This document shows, in pieces, positions 1 to 6,833 of a stretch of 7,209 nt of DNA. Under the pieces are notes generated by a model. It searched no databases, was not told the DNA's origin, and was given only the letters and a program-made list of their open reading frames with translations. The position numbers were made by a program, and so were the translations under genes. This DNA is from Sphingobacteriia bacterium. Lineage in GTDB: Bacteria > Bacteroidota > Bacteroidia > NS11-12g > UBA955. The stretch lies in NCBI GenBank assembly GCA_021151535.1, contig JAGKXC010000093.1, positions 1 through 7,209 on the forward strand, given 5' to 3'. Position 1 is the first letter of the stretch, and every line of letters begins with the position of its first letter.

Positions 1-33
1 GGGTTTTAATTTTTTGTAAAAGTTAAAAAAAGG

Positions 34-65
34 TTAATTTAACTTAAATTAATCTTAACATTAAG
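34..65 (+). promoter_or_regulatory. TTAAN pentamer array with 19-bp AT-only palindrome in the receptor leader
   Basis: Six TTAA cores start at 34, 39, 44, 49, 55 and 61, so the spacing is 5, 5, 5, 6 and 6 bases, and the array ends three bases before the ATG at 69. Positions 34-42 and 44-52 are perfect inverted copies (TTAATTTAA / TTAAATTAA) around a central C at 43. This could be an operator, an A/T-rich translation-enhancing leader, or low-complexity drift in AT-rich DNA. No Bacteroidota promoter consensus (TTTG plus TAnnTTTG) is convincing in the 68 bases available. The pattern is seen directly; a regulatory role is inference. Confidence 0.3.
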
Positions 66-68
66 ATA

Positions 69-3020
69 ATGAAGTCTGTGGAACTTCGCAGTATGAATTC
101 GAATCGTTTTCAGATTTCAACAAGAATTGCCATCGTTTTTTCGATTTTTTCAGGTTTTACCACTGTCTCTGCACAAACTCCGGTTGTAAAAGGGAGTTCA
201 ATCACTAAACCTGCCGCAGATGCCGCAAAGGGTGTGATTTCTGGTAAAGTATTGAACGAAAATGGCGCTGGTATTTTAGATGCTAAAGTGTATGTGAATG
301 GAGAGGCAGAAGCTATCGCCACTACGGATGTTGAAGGCGTTTTTGTTGCAACGGTGAAAGTAGGACAGGTGAATTTGTTGATTGAATTAGAAGGTTATGT
401 AAGCAAGGAAGATAGCATTAGTGTAAGTGAGGGTGTAACTGCCTATTACAGTTGTGTTTTGAATAAAATTGAGCGCGGCGGCGCGGTTGATATTAAAGTA
501 AAGAAGGCAGGTAAGCCCAATACTGCTGTAGGTGCCATTCAAACCAAGATGCTTTCATTGCAGATGGTAGAAGCTATTAGCGCCGAGGATATGGGTAAAA
601 CTACCATTCGTACAACCTCGGATGCGCTAAAGCGTATACCTGGTGCTACCATCTCTGAAGGTAAATTTGCCAATGTTAGGGGTATGTTTGACCGTTACAA
701 TGCGGGATATTTGAACGGTGCGCCGTTGCCTAGTACTGAGAGTGATAGAAAAGCATTTTCATTTGATGTAATTCCTGCGGGATTGTTGGATGGAATTGTG
801 GTTGTCAAGAGCGCAACACCTGATTTGGTGGGTGATTTTGGCGGTGGTGTAATTAAAATTAACACCAAGAGTATTCCTGAGAAATTCTCACAAAGTGTTT
901 CTTTTGGTTTTCAATATAACACCATTACAACAGGTAAATCTTTGCGCGCGTTTGCTATGGATCCTGTTAATTATATGGGAGTTATGGGTAAATCGCAGCA
1001 GATTCCCACTTTGGATGCAGCGATGAAAACCGATTATGTGAATCCTGAGTTTAACGTGGAGCAAACCAAGAAATTTGATAACAATTGGAATATTGGTTCT
1101 TATACAGCGCCTGTATCGCCAAGATTCAGTTATACCATTGGTAAGCCGTTCAAAATTAAGAAAATGGATGCGGGTATGATGTTGAGTTATAATTATTCTA
1201 TGACGCAGCGTTTTACCAACGGATTGGTTCAAAATATGGATTATGGCGATAATCACTTGGTGAAGAAGTTCAATGATAGTTCGGTGATTACCAATGTTCA
1301 AAATGGTGGAGTTGCTAACTTTTCATTGAAGATTAACAAGCGTAATCGTTTGGATTTCAAAAATTTGTACAGTTTAACCTATGATGCATCGTCAACTGTT
1401 CGTGCTGGATTGGTGGATGCAGAAAACCAAAACTTCGGTGAAGGCTTTTCAAATATGGTGAATTTGAATCGATTGATTAGTTCTCAGTTGAATGGTATTC
1501 ACGCTATAGGTAAAGAAGGTTCTTTGAATTGGTTGGTGAATTTGGGTGCTACCAAAAGACAGATTCCAGATTTCCGTATCGCCCAATATTCTATTCCTGA
1601 AAATGATAGAACGGCGAGAAACTTGATTTATAACCAGTTTTTCTATGCTGGTAGTGGAAGATTCTTCTCTACTTTATATGAAAATACGGTGAGTGCTTCT
1701 GTAGATTATTCCAAGAATGTGAAGATTTGTAAAATAGAGAACATGTTCAAAACGGGGTTCTTTAGCCAATATAGAACGCGTTCTTTTGATAGCCGTCAGT
1801 TTGCTTATGGACCGTTATCAATCTCTGGTAAATTCTCTCAGGAAATGCCAGATAAGGATTTGGGCGTTGATGGCATTGGTACTTCAGGGACTTATTTGAT
1901 TGAGAAGACAAGGAACGACAAAGACGATTATACTGCATTTAGCAATAACAATGCGGTTTATGCGATGATGGAAACTCGTATTCCGATGTTTAAAGCGGCA
2001 GGTAAAGTATATGATTTGAAATTGATTTATGGTGCGCGTTTGGAGATGTTTAAGCAGCAGTTGAAGAATCGTTATTTGACGCAGATTGGCAAGTTGATGG
2101 CTGATCCAGCTTCCACTTCTGATTTGTTGCCATCATTGAATGTGATTTTACCATTGACAACCAAATCGAATTTTAGAGCGGCGTATTATAAGACATTGAA
2201 TCGCCCTGAATTGAGAGAATTGGCGCCGTTTTCGTTTTATAACTTCAATATCAACTCAGAAGTTTTGGGTTACACTGATTTGAAAAGAGCGATTATTGAT
2301 AACGTTGACATCCGTTGGGAGCGTTACAGCAACAAGCAGGATATGATTTCATTGGGTGCATTTTACAAGCGCATTTTGAATCCCATTGAGTTTCGTTTAG
2401 AGACCTCACAAGCTTTGATTCGTACATTTACGTATCAAAACGAGCAGGTTGCAACCAACTATGGTTTGGAATTGGAGTTGCGTAAGAATTTGGGTAGCTT
2501 TATTCAATATTTGGGTTGGAGCTGGTTAAAGAACTTTACCTTCTATGCCAACGGTGCATTGATTCGCAGTGAAGTGGAATTTGGCGATGGTTACAAGCGT
2601 ACCTTACAAGGTCAGAGTCCGTTTGTGGTCAATGCTTCTTTGTTCTATGAAAACAAGAGTGGTTTGCAGGTGAATGCAAGTTTCAATAAGATTGGACCAC
2701 GTATCGCGTACATTGGTGTTCCGATGAATGTTCAGCCATTTGGTGCAAACATTTATGAATTTGGTAGAAGTATTTTGGATTTGCAGATTTCTAAGAATAT
2801 CACCAAAACGTCGGTTTTGAAGGTAACATTTGGCGATTTGTTGGCACAGCAAACGGTATTTTATCAGGATTTGGATTACAATCCAAAGCATCCTGCCGTA
2901 AGAGGAAATGGAAAATTTGATAATAAACCGTATGATGATGCAACGAAAACGGGAGATAATACTTTATTTAGTTATACCAATGGTAGAACGGTAACATTCT
3001 CGTATATCATTAATTTCTAA
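69..3020 (+). CDS. TonB-dependent outer-membrane receptor with N-terminal carboxypeptidase-regulatory-like domain
   Basis: An outer-membrane, TonB-energised importer or receptor of 983 residues; the substrate is unknown. A signal peptide covers about residues 9-35 (hydrophobic stretch IAIVFSIFSGF, cleavage likely near VSA|Q). A beta-sandwich of the CarboxypepD_reg type spans about 55-130 (begins GVISGKVLNENGAGI). The plug lies at about 155-268, with DALKRIPGATI, FANVRGMFDRYNAGYLNGAP, SDRKAFSFDVIPAGLLDGI and the run GDFGGGVIKINTK that ends plugs of this subfamily. The rest is a beta-barrel ending in aromatic-rich VTFSYIINF, as expected of an outer-membrane protein C-terminus. No STN domain and no SusD-like partner are seen, so this is not a SusC/SusD pair. 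The start is uncertain: ATG at 69 adds eight residues before a second in-frame ATG at 93, which gives a more ordinary signal peptide. Neither has a Shine-Dalgarno sequence. The reading frame is intact. The next gene, in the same direction, encodes a T9SS-exported protein that may be its surface partner. Confidence 0.93.
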   Translation: MKSVELRSMNSNRFQISTRIAIVFSIFSGFTTVSAQTPVVKGSSITKPAADAAKGVISGKVLNENGAGILDAKVYVNGEAEAIATTDVEGVFVATVKVGQVNLLIELEGYVSKEDSISVSEGVTAYYSCVLNKIERGGAVDIKVKKAGKPNTAVGAIQTKMLSLQMVEAISAEDMGKTTIRTTSDALKRIPGATISEGKFANVRGMFDRYNAGYLNGAPLPSTESDRKAFSFDVIPAGLLDGIVVVKSATPDLVGDFGGGVIKINTKSIPEKFSQSVSFGFQYNTITTGKSLRAFAMDPVNYMGVMGKSQQIPTLDAAMKTDYVNPEFNVEQTKKFDNNWNIGSYTAPVSPRFSYTIGKPFKIKKMDAGMMLSYNYSMTQRFTNGLVQNMDYGDNHLVKKFNDSSVITNVQNGGVANFSLKINKRNRLDFKNLYSLTYDASSTVRAGLVDAENQNFGEGFSNMVNLNRLISSQLNGIHAIGKEGSLNWLVNLGATKRQIPDFRIAQYSIPENDRTARNLIYNQFFYAGSGRFFSTLYENTVSASVDYSKNVKICKIENMFKTGFFSQYRTRSFDSRQFAYGPLSISGKFSQEMPDKDLGVDGIGTSGTYLIEKTRNDKDDYTAFSNNNAVYAMMETRIPMFKAAGKVYDLKLIYGARLEMFKQQLKNRYLTQIGKLMADPASTSDLLPSLNVILPLTTKSNFRAAYYKTLNRPELRELAPFSFYNFNINSEVLGYTDLKRAIIDNVDIRWERYSNKQDMISLGAFYKRILNPIEFRLETSQALIRTFTYQNEQVATNYGLELELRKNLGSFIQYLGWSWLKNFTFYANGALIRSEVEFGDGYKRTLQGQSPFVVNASLFYENKSGLQVNASFNKIGPRIAYIGVPMNVQPFGANIYEFGRSILDLQISKNITKTSVLKVTFGDLLAQQTVFYQDLDYNPKHPAVRGNGKFDNKPYDDATKTGDNTLFSYTNGRTVTFSYIINF

Positions 3021-3058
3021 TAGAAACTCCGGTGCCAGTGATGTGGTACTAAGTTTAA

Positions 3059-3080
3059 AGTATAGGTTATAAGTATAGGT
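3059..3080 (+). repeat. Short direct repeat (AGTATAGGT x2, 13-bp period)
   Basis: The 9-mer AGTATAGGT occurs at 3059-3067 and again at 3072-3080, just before the terminator hairpin that follows the receptor gene. It looks like a small tandem duplication in the 3' untranslated region. No function is apparent. Confidence 0.45.
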
Positions 3081-3107
3081 AAAGGGCTCCCGGTTGGGAG
3101 CTCTTTT
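3081..3107 (+). terminator. Intrinsic terminator after the TonB-dependent receptor gene
   Basis: The stem GGGCTCCC (3084-3091) pairs with GGGAGCTC (3096-3103) through one G-T wobble, across a GGTT loop. The flanking AAA (3081-3083) pairs with the start of the T run at 3104-3107. It lies about 60 bases after the receptor stop codon. The short T tract suggests leaky rather than complete termination. It separates the receptor from the downstream T9SS-protein gene, which then either has its own promoter in 3108-3229 or receives only read-through. Confidence 0.8.
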
Positions 3108-3229
3108 ATGAAATAATTTAATTCATTAAGAAATTGTTATTAAAAAAAACAATAATTAAAATTCTGTTAATGCAAAAGTAAAATACACGTGACAATTGAG
3201 TAAGAATATTGTATCATTAAATTTTTGAT

Positions 3230-4996
3230 ATGAAAAAGTTATTCCTAGCTATGTCTTTGTTTGCGGTAGTTGCTGCAAAGGCGCAATTTATTGAGATGGT
3301 TGATTATGTGGGTGCTTTGTCAAGCGATGCGTCTAAAGATTGGACCAAAGGTTGGACAGAGTGGGATCCAAAATCAAAGTCTTATGCGGATGCAACCGAT
3401 TTAACAACTTTGAATGATGTGTCTGGTAAAAAAGAAATTACAGGAACAGTTACTTTGGATGCTAGCAAAGTATATTTTTTAACATCTGTTGTACAGATCA
3501 AAGATGGTGGTAAGTTGATTATCCCAGCGGGTACAGTAATTAGAGGTTTGGCAGATTTGAATGCTACGCCAAAATTATATGCTTCTATCGTAGTTGAAAG
3601 AGGCGGTAAATTGGAAGTAAATGGTACTTCTAATAATCCTGTGGTATTTACTTCAGCAAAAGCGGCTGGTTCAAGAGATCGCGGTGACTGGGGAGGTTTG
3701 ATTGTTTGTGGTAAGGCGATTAATAACCAGGGAGCTGATATTCAAGTAGAAGGTTTTAACAACATTTCTTTTGATGCTACCATGGCTAAATTTGGTGGTG
3801 TTGACGATGCTGATAACAGCGGTATTTTCAATTATCTAAGAATTGAATTTGGTGGTTTGGCTTTTGAACCAAACAAAGAAATCAATGGTTTAACTATGGC
3901 TTCAGTTGGAAATGGAACCAGCATTGATGGTGTTCAAGTTTCATACAGCGGCGATGATTCTTATGAGTGGTTTGGTGGTGCAGTAAATTGCAAACACTTG
4001 ATTGCTTACAAAGGAACTGATGATGATTTTGATACAGATTTCGGTTACCGTGGTGCAGTTCAATTTGGTATCGCCCAAAAAGATACCAGCTATTTCGATA
4101 TGAGTTGGAATGCTGCTTCTGGTGCTTCTACCTCAGAGACTTTTGAAAGTGATAACGATGCGGGTGGATCTGGTAAATTGCCATTAACTGCTGCTGTTTT
4201 TTGTAATATCACCGGTGTAGGTCCAGTTCCATTGGGTGGAAATTGGGTAGATATGAGTTCAACAGTAAAGGGTGCTTTTAGAAGAGGTGCTAGAATTCGT
4301 AGAAATTCACGTTTGAGCGTAATTAACTCTGTGTTAATTGGTTATAGAAACTTTGTAATGTTTGATGGCGATAGTGTGTTGACAGCTTCTGGTGTAAAGC
4401 CAAGTGGTTTAGTTAGCGATGCAGGTAACTTGATTCGCAATAATTTCATCGCCAATACTGCCAATGCAGCTGCTGCGGGTGCAACCAATACAGGTTTGGC
4501 TGAGGTTGATTCTAAGAATACACCTGCTGGTTTAGATGCTTGGTTGAAAGATGCTAAGAATGCTAATAAAATTGATGCTGTTGCTTATGCTTCTGGAACC
4601 ATATTGGTAGATCCTAAGAATGCTACCGCTCCTGATTTTAGACCTGTATCTGCTTCTGGAATTGAAGGAATGCAAGACTATTCATTTGCAGTATTGAATA
4701 AGTATGGTGTTTATAATGGCGTTCAATCATTGGGTGCGTTGAAAGTAACCAATGCTTACCCAGTTCCTGCTACATCTGAAGTAAATGTAGAAGTGTATGC
4801 TTTGAATTCAATGGATGTAAAAGTATCGGTTGTAAATGTAATGGGTCAGGTTGTTAAAACAATTGGAACTCAAAACTTGATTCAAGGTGGTAACTTAATC
4901 ACTGCGCCAGTAGCTGAGTTGCAAAATGGCATGTATTTCTTGCAAGTTTCAAGTACCAACGCTGCTGCAACTTACAGATTTGTAGTAAATAAGTAA
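3230..4996 (+). CDS. Secreted beta-helix-like protein with T9SS type A C-terminal sorting domain
   Basis: A 588-residue exported protein of unknown function, probably surface-anchored or released by the type IX secretion system. A classic Sec signal peptide occupies residues 1-18 (MKKLFLAMSLFAVVAAKA|Q). Residues about 68-145 read like turns of a right-handed parallel beta-helix (VYFLTSVVQIKDGGKLIIPAGT, IVVERGGKLEVNGTSNNPVVF). The central region, about 150-380, is rich in Gly/Asp motifs: VDDADNSG 191-198, SGDDSYEWFGG 240-250, TDDDFDTDFG 263-272 and ESDNDAGGSG 306-315, then a basic patch at 347-361. The last 80 or so residues match the T9SS type A sorting domain: NAYPVPATSEVNV, VSVVNVMGQVV, LQNGMYFLQV and a basic C-terminal end (YRFVVNK). 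No catalytic motif is recognised, so enzyme activity should not be assumed. The ATG has an AT-rich leader without a Shine-Dalgarno sequence. The gene follows the receptor by 209 bp with a terminator between them; its own end is marked by a strong terminator. Proteins of this type beside such receptors suggest a shared uptake or binding role (inference). Confidence 0.88.
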   Translation: MKKLFLAMSLFAVVAAKAQFIEMVDYVGALSSDASKDWTKGWTEWDPKSKSYADATDLTTLNDVSGKKEITGTVTLDASKVYFLTSVVQIKDGGKLIIPAGTVIRGLADLNATPKLYASIVVERGGKLEVNGTSNNPVVFTSAKAAGSRDRGDWGGLIVCGKAINNQGADIQVEGFNNISFDATMAKFGGVDDADNSGIFNYLRIEFGGLAFEPNKEINGLTMASVGNGTSIDGVQVSYSGDDSYEWFGGAVNCKHLIAYKGTDDDFDTDFGYRGAVQFGIAQKDTSYFDMSWNAASGASTSETFESDNDAGGSGKLPLTAAVFCNITGVGPVPLGGNWVDMSSTVKGAFRRGARIRRNSRLSVINSVLIGYRNFVMFDGDSVLTASGVKPSGLVSDAGNLIRNNFIANTANAAAAGATNTGLAEVDSKNTPAGLDAWLKDAKNANKIDAVAYASGTILVDPKNATAPDFRPVSASGIEGMQDYSFAVLNKYGVYNGVQSLGALKVTNAYPVPATSEVNVEVYALNSMDVKVSVVNVMGQVVKTIGTQNLIQGGNLITAPVAELQNGMYFLQVSSTNAAATYRFVVNK

Positions 4997-5017
4997 ACTT
5001 CTAGTATAATGTTTTTG

Positions 5018-5046
5018 AAGCCACCCCGCGAGGGGTGGTTTTTTTT
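5018..5046 (+). terminator. Strong intrinsic terminator of the T9SS-protein gene
   Basis: A perfect 7-bp GC-rich stem, CCACCCC (5021-5027) with GGGGTGG (5032-5038), closes a GCGA loop of the stable GNRA type. A run of eight T follows (5039-5046). AAG at 5018-5020 can extend the stem into the T tract. It starts about 20 bases after the stop codon. The T tract is on the + strand side only, so it acts on the rightward transcript. Confidence 0.93.
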
Positions 5047-5053
5047 ATGCAAT

Positions 5054-5080
5054 AAAAAAGCTGCTTCTTTTGGAAGCAGC
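5054..5080 (-). terminator. fhs: Intrinsic terminator of fhs
   Basis: An 8-bp stem, GCTGCTTC (5060-5067) with GAAGCAGC (5073-5080), closes a 5-base loop. The A run at 5054-5059 is a six-T tract on the - strand, placed correctly for leftward transcription of fhs. The hairpin begins about 30 bases past the fhs stop codon. It lies only 7 bases from the end of the T tract of the opposing terminator. Confidence 0.9.
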
Positions 5081-5109
5081 CTTCAAAAATGGTATTGTTA
5101 ATTGAATGA

Positions 5110-6774
5110 TTAGCTTAATCCAAAAATCACATCGCCTTGGATATCCATGCCCATCGCTGCTGGCTCTTTTGGTAAACCTGGCATACGCATAATCTCTCCA
5201 GAAACGGCTACCACAAAACCAGCTCCGGCTTGTGGAATAAGCTGACGGATGGTGATTGTATGACCTGAAGCGCTTCCAGTTTTCTTGGCATCGTCTGTAA
5301 AGCTGAATTGTGTTTTAGCAATACAAACAGGCCATTTGTCGGCGCCTAATTTCTCTAATTCTTTCAAATCTTTTTTGGCTTTATCGCTCAAAACTACACC
5401 GCTACCACCGTAAACTTTGGTTACGATTTTGGTTAGCTTTTCAGTGATAGAATCTTCAAGGTTATAAGTGTGTTCGATTGCCTTAGAAGGGGCATTTTCG
5501 ATTACTTCAACTACTTTTCTGGCTAAATCTGCCGCACCTTCGCCACCTTTTGCAAAGCCTAAGTTTTCAGCATAATGCGCACCATTTGCAGAACACCAAT
5601 TGCGGATCATTTCTAACTCATCTTCTTGGTCGAAGTGGAAGCGATTTAACGCAACTACAACTGTTTGGCCGAATTGCTGCAAATTTTTCAAGTGGCGATC
5701 CAAGTTTTCCATACCTTTTTTCAAGGCATCCATATTGGGGAGCTTGATTTCCTTTTCTGGACAATCGCCATGAAGTTTTAAACTCTGTGTTGTGGTAACC
5801 AAAACGGTTGCACTCGGTTTGATTCCTGCCGCTCTACATTTGATGTTAAGGAATTTCTCAGCGCCCAAATCAGAGCCAAATCCAGCTTCAGTGATGGCGT
5901 ATTCGGCATGTTGCATTGCGCCCCAAGTTGCCATAATGCTGTTACATCCGTGAGCGATGTTAGCGAAAGGACCACCGTGAACGAAAGCTGCATCACCCTC
6001 TAACGTTTGAACCAAGTTGGGTTTGATAGCATCTTTCAATAAAATTAAGATTGCACCTGTTGCGCCAAGGTCTTTCATGGTGAAGGCATTTCCTTCGTAG
6101 GTATAGCCCAAAAGGATGCTGTTGATGCGGTTTCTTAGGTCTTCTAAAGAGGTAGAAAGACAAAGGATTGCCATGATTTCTGATGCTGGAGTGATATCGA
6201 AACCGGTTTCTGCAGGTATGCCGTTTGCAGATCCACCCATTCCGGAATTGATCATTCTTAATGAGCGATCATTAACGTCTAAAACGCGGCGCCAAAGAAT
6301 TTTCTTTAGCGATTTTGGCGTTCCTTGGTTATTGTATTGGTAGTTGTCTAACAGTGCTGCAATGGTGTTGTTGGCAGAAGTAATGGCGTGGAAATCGCCA
6401 GTGAAGTGAAGATTTATATCTTCCATGGGAAGTACTTGTGAGTATCCGCCACCTGCTGCTCCGCCTTTCATGCCGAAACATGGGCCCAATGAAGGCTCTC
6501 TCAATGCTACAACTGCATGCTTGCCGATAAAGTTTAACCCTTGCGCCAAAGCTACAGATGTGGTGGTTTTTCCGCTACCGCTTTTGTTTGGGGTAGTGGC
6601 TGTTACCAAAATCAATTTGCTGTTGCTGATTTTTTGCTGATCAGGCGTATAAGTGATTTTGGCTTTGTATTTACCGTATTGTTCTAATTGGTCATCGCTA
6701 ACGTTCAATTTTTTAGCAATTTCTTCAATTCTTTTCAACTGTGCCTGTTGGGCGATTTCGATATCTGTAAGCAT
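5110..6774 (-). CDS. fhs: Formate--tetrahydrofolate ligase (10-formyl-THF synthetase)
   Basis: A cytosolic one-carbon enzyme: formate + ATP + tetrahydrofolate gives 10-formyl-THF + ADP + phosphate, supplying formyl groups for purines and initiator tRNA. The 554 residues match the usual family length (about 555-560). The nucleotide-binding loop is at 62-72 (PNKSGSGKTTT). REPSLGPCFG (92-101) leads into the family signature GMKGGAAGGGYSQ (101-113). Other conserved blocks are INLHFTGDFHAI (120-131), GGSANGIPAE (180-189), KPNLVQTLEG (251-260), HGGPFANIAHG (266-276) and EAGFGSDLGAEKF (296-308). The C-terminus has IMRMPGLPKEPAA and ends DIQGDVIFGLS, both as expected. Two sites depart from the common pattern: the P-loop usually reads PTPAGEGKTT, and the second signature, usually close to VATIRALKxHGG, reads VTTTQSLKLHGD (326-337). 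The start ATG is the natural one, matching family N-termini (TDIEIAQQA); no Shine-Dalgarno sequence is seen. It lies 59 bp downstream of a hydratase/decarboxylase-family gene and may be cotranscribed with it. Its own terminator follows. Confidence 0.97.
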   Translation of the reverse strand: MLTDIEIAQQAQLKRIEEIAKKLNVSDDQLEQYGKYKAKITYTPDQQKISNSKLILVTATTPNKSGSGKTTTSVALAQGLNFIGKHAVVALREPSLGPCFGMKGGAAGGGYSQVLPMEDINLHFTGDFHAITSANNTIAALLDNYQYNNQGTPKSLKKILWRRVLDVNDRSLRMINSGMGGSANGIPAETGFDITPASEIMAILCLSTSLEDLRNRINSILLGYTYEGNAFTMKDLGATGAILILLKDAIKPNLVQTLEGDAAFVHGGPFANIAHGCNSIMATWGAMQHAEYAITEAGFGSDLGAEKFLNIKCRAAGIKPSATVLVTTTQSLKLHGDCPEKEIKLPNMDALKKGMENLDRHLKNLQQFGQTVVVALNRFHFDQEDELEMIRNWCSANGAHYAENLGFAKGGEGAADLARKVVEVIENAPSKAIEHTYNLEDSITEKLTKIVTKVYGGSGVVLSDKAKKDLKELEKLGADKWPVCIAKTQFSFTDDAKKTGSASGHTITIRQLIPQAGAGFVVAVSGEIMRMPGLPKEPAAMGMDIQGDVIFGLS

Positions 6775-6833
6775 GTTAAAATTATTTGTATTTTGGGGTG
6801 ATATGGTGGTAAATATAGGTAGTTTTTATGTGT

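Larger units (their letters stand above)
5012..5089. repeat. 9-bp inverted repeat enclosing both convergent terminators
   Basis: TTTTTGAAG at 5012-5020 directly abuts the left stem of the + terminator, and its exact reverse complement CTTCAAAAA at 5081-5089 directly abuts the right stem of the - terminator. Each terminator is therefore preceded, in its own direction of transcription, by the same 9-mer. Between the hairpins, TTTTTTAT (5041-5048) and ATAAAAAA (5052-5059) also pair around GCA. The whole 78-bp block can thus be drawn as an outer helix with three hairpin arms. Confidence 0.75.

Noticed and set aside
888..1301. A 137-residue antisense frame inside the receptor gene
   Set aside because: It is fully contained in a well-supported coding gene, has low-complexity His/Ile-rich composition, and shows no recognisable domain.
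2604..2891. A 95-residue antisense frame near the 3' end of the receptor gene
   Set aside because: It is a shadow of the barrel-coding sequence, with no domain or start signal.
69..3020. SusC-type receptor of a polysaccharide utilisation locus
   Set aside because: No SusD-like gene follows, no glycan enzymes are present, and the plug motifs are of the other Bacteroidota receptor type.
3133..3153. ATTGTT / AACAAT inverted repeat upstream of the T9SS-protein gene
   Set aside because: Only six A/T-rich base pairs across a 9-base A-rich loop; too weak to call an operator or terminator.
5012..5089. A tRNA-like gene suggested by the cloverleaf-like pairing
   Set aside because: There is no T-loop, anticodon-loop or acceptor-end conservation, and the arms are fully explained as terminator hairpins with T tracts.
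6810..6817. TATATTTA on the - strand as a -7 element (TAnnTTTG) of an fhs promoter
   Set aside because: It lacks the final G, and no -33 TTTG element is found at the right distance; in AT-rich DNA a match of this quality is expected by chance.
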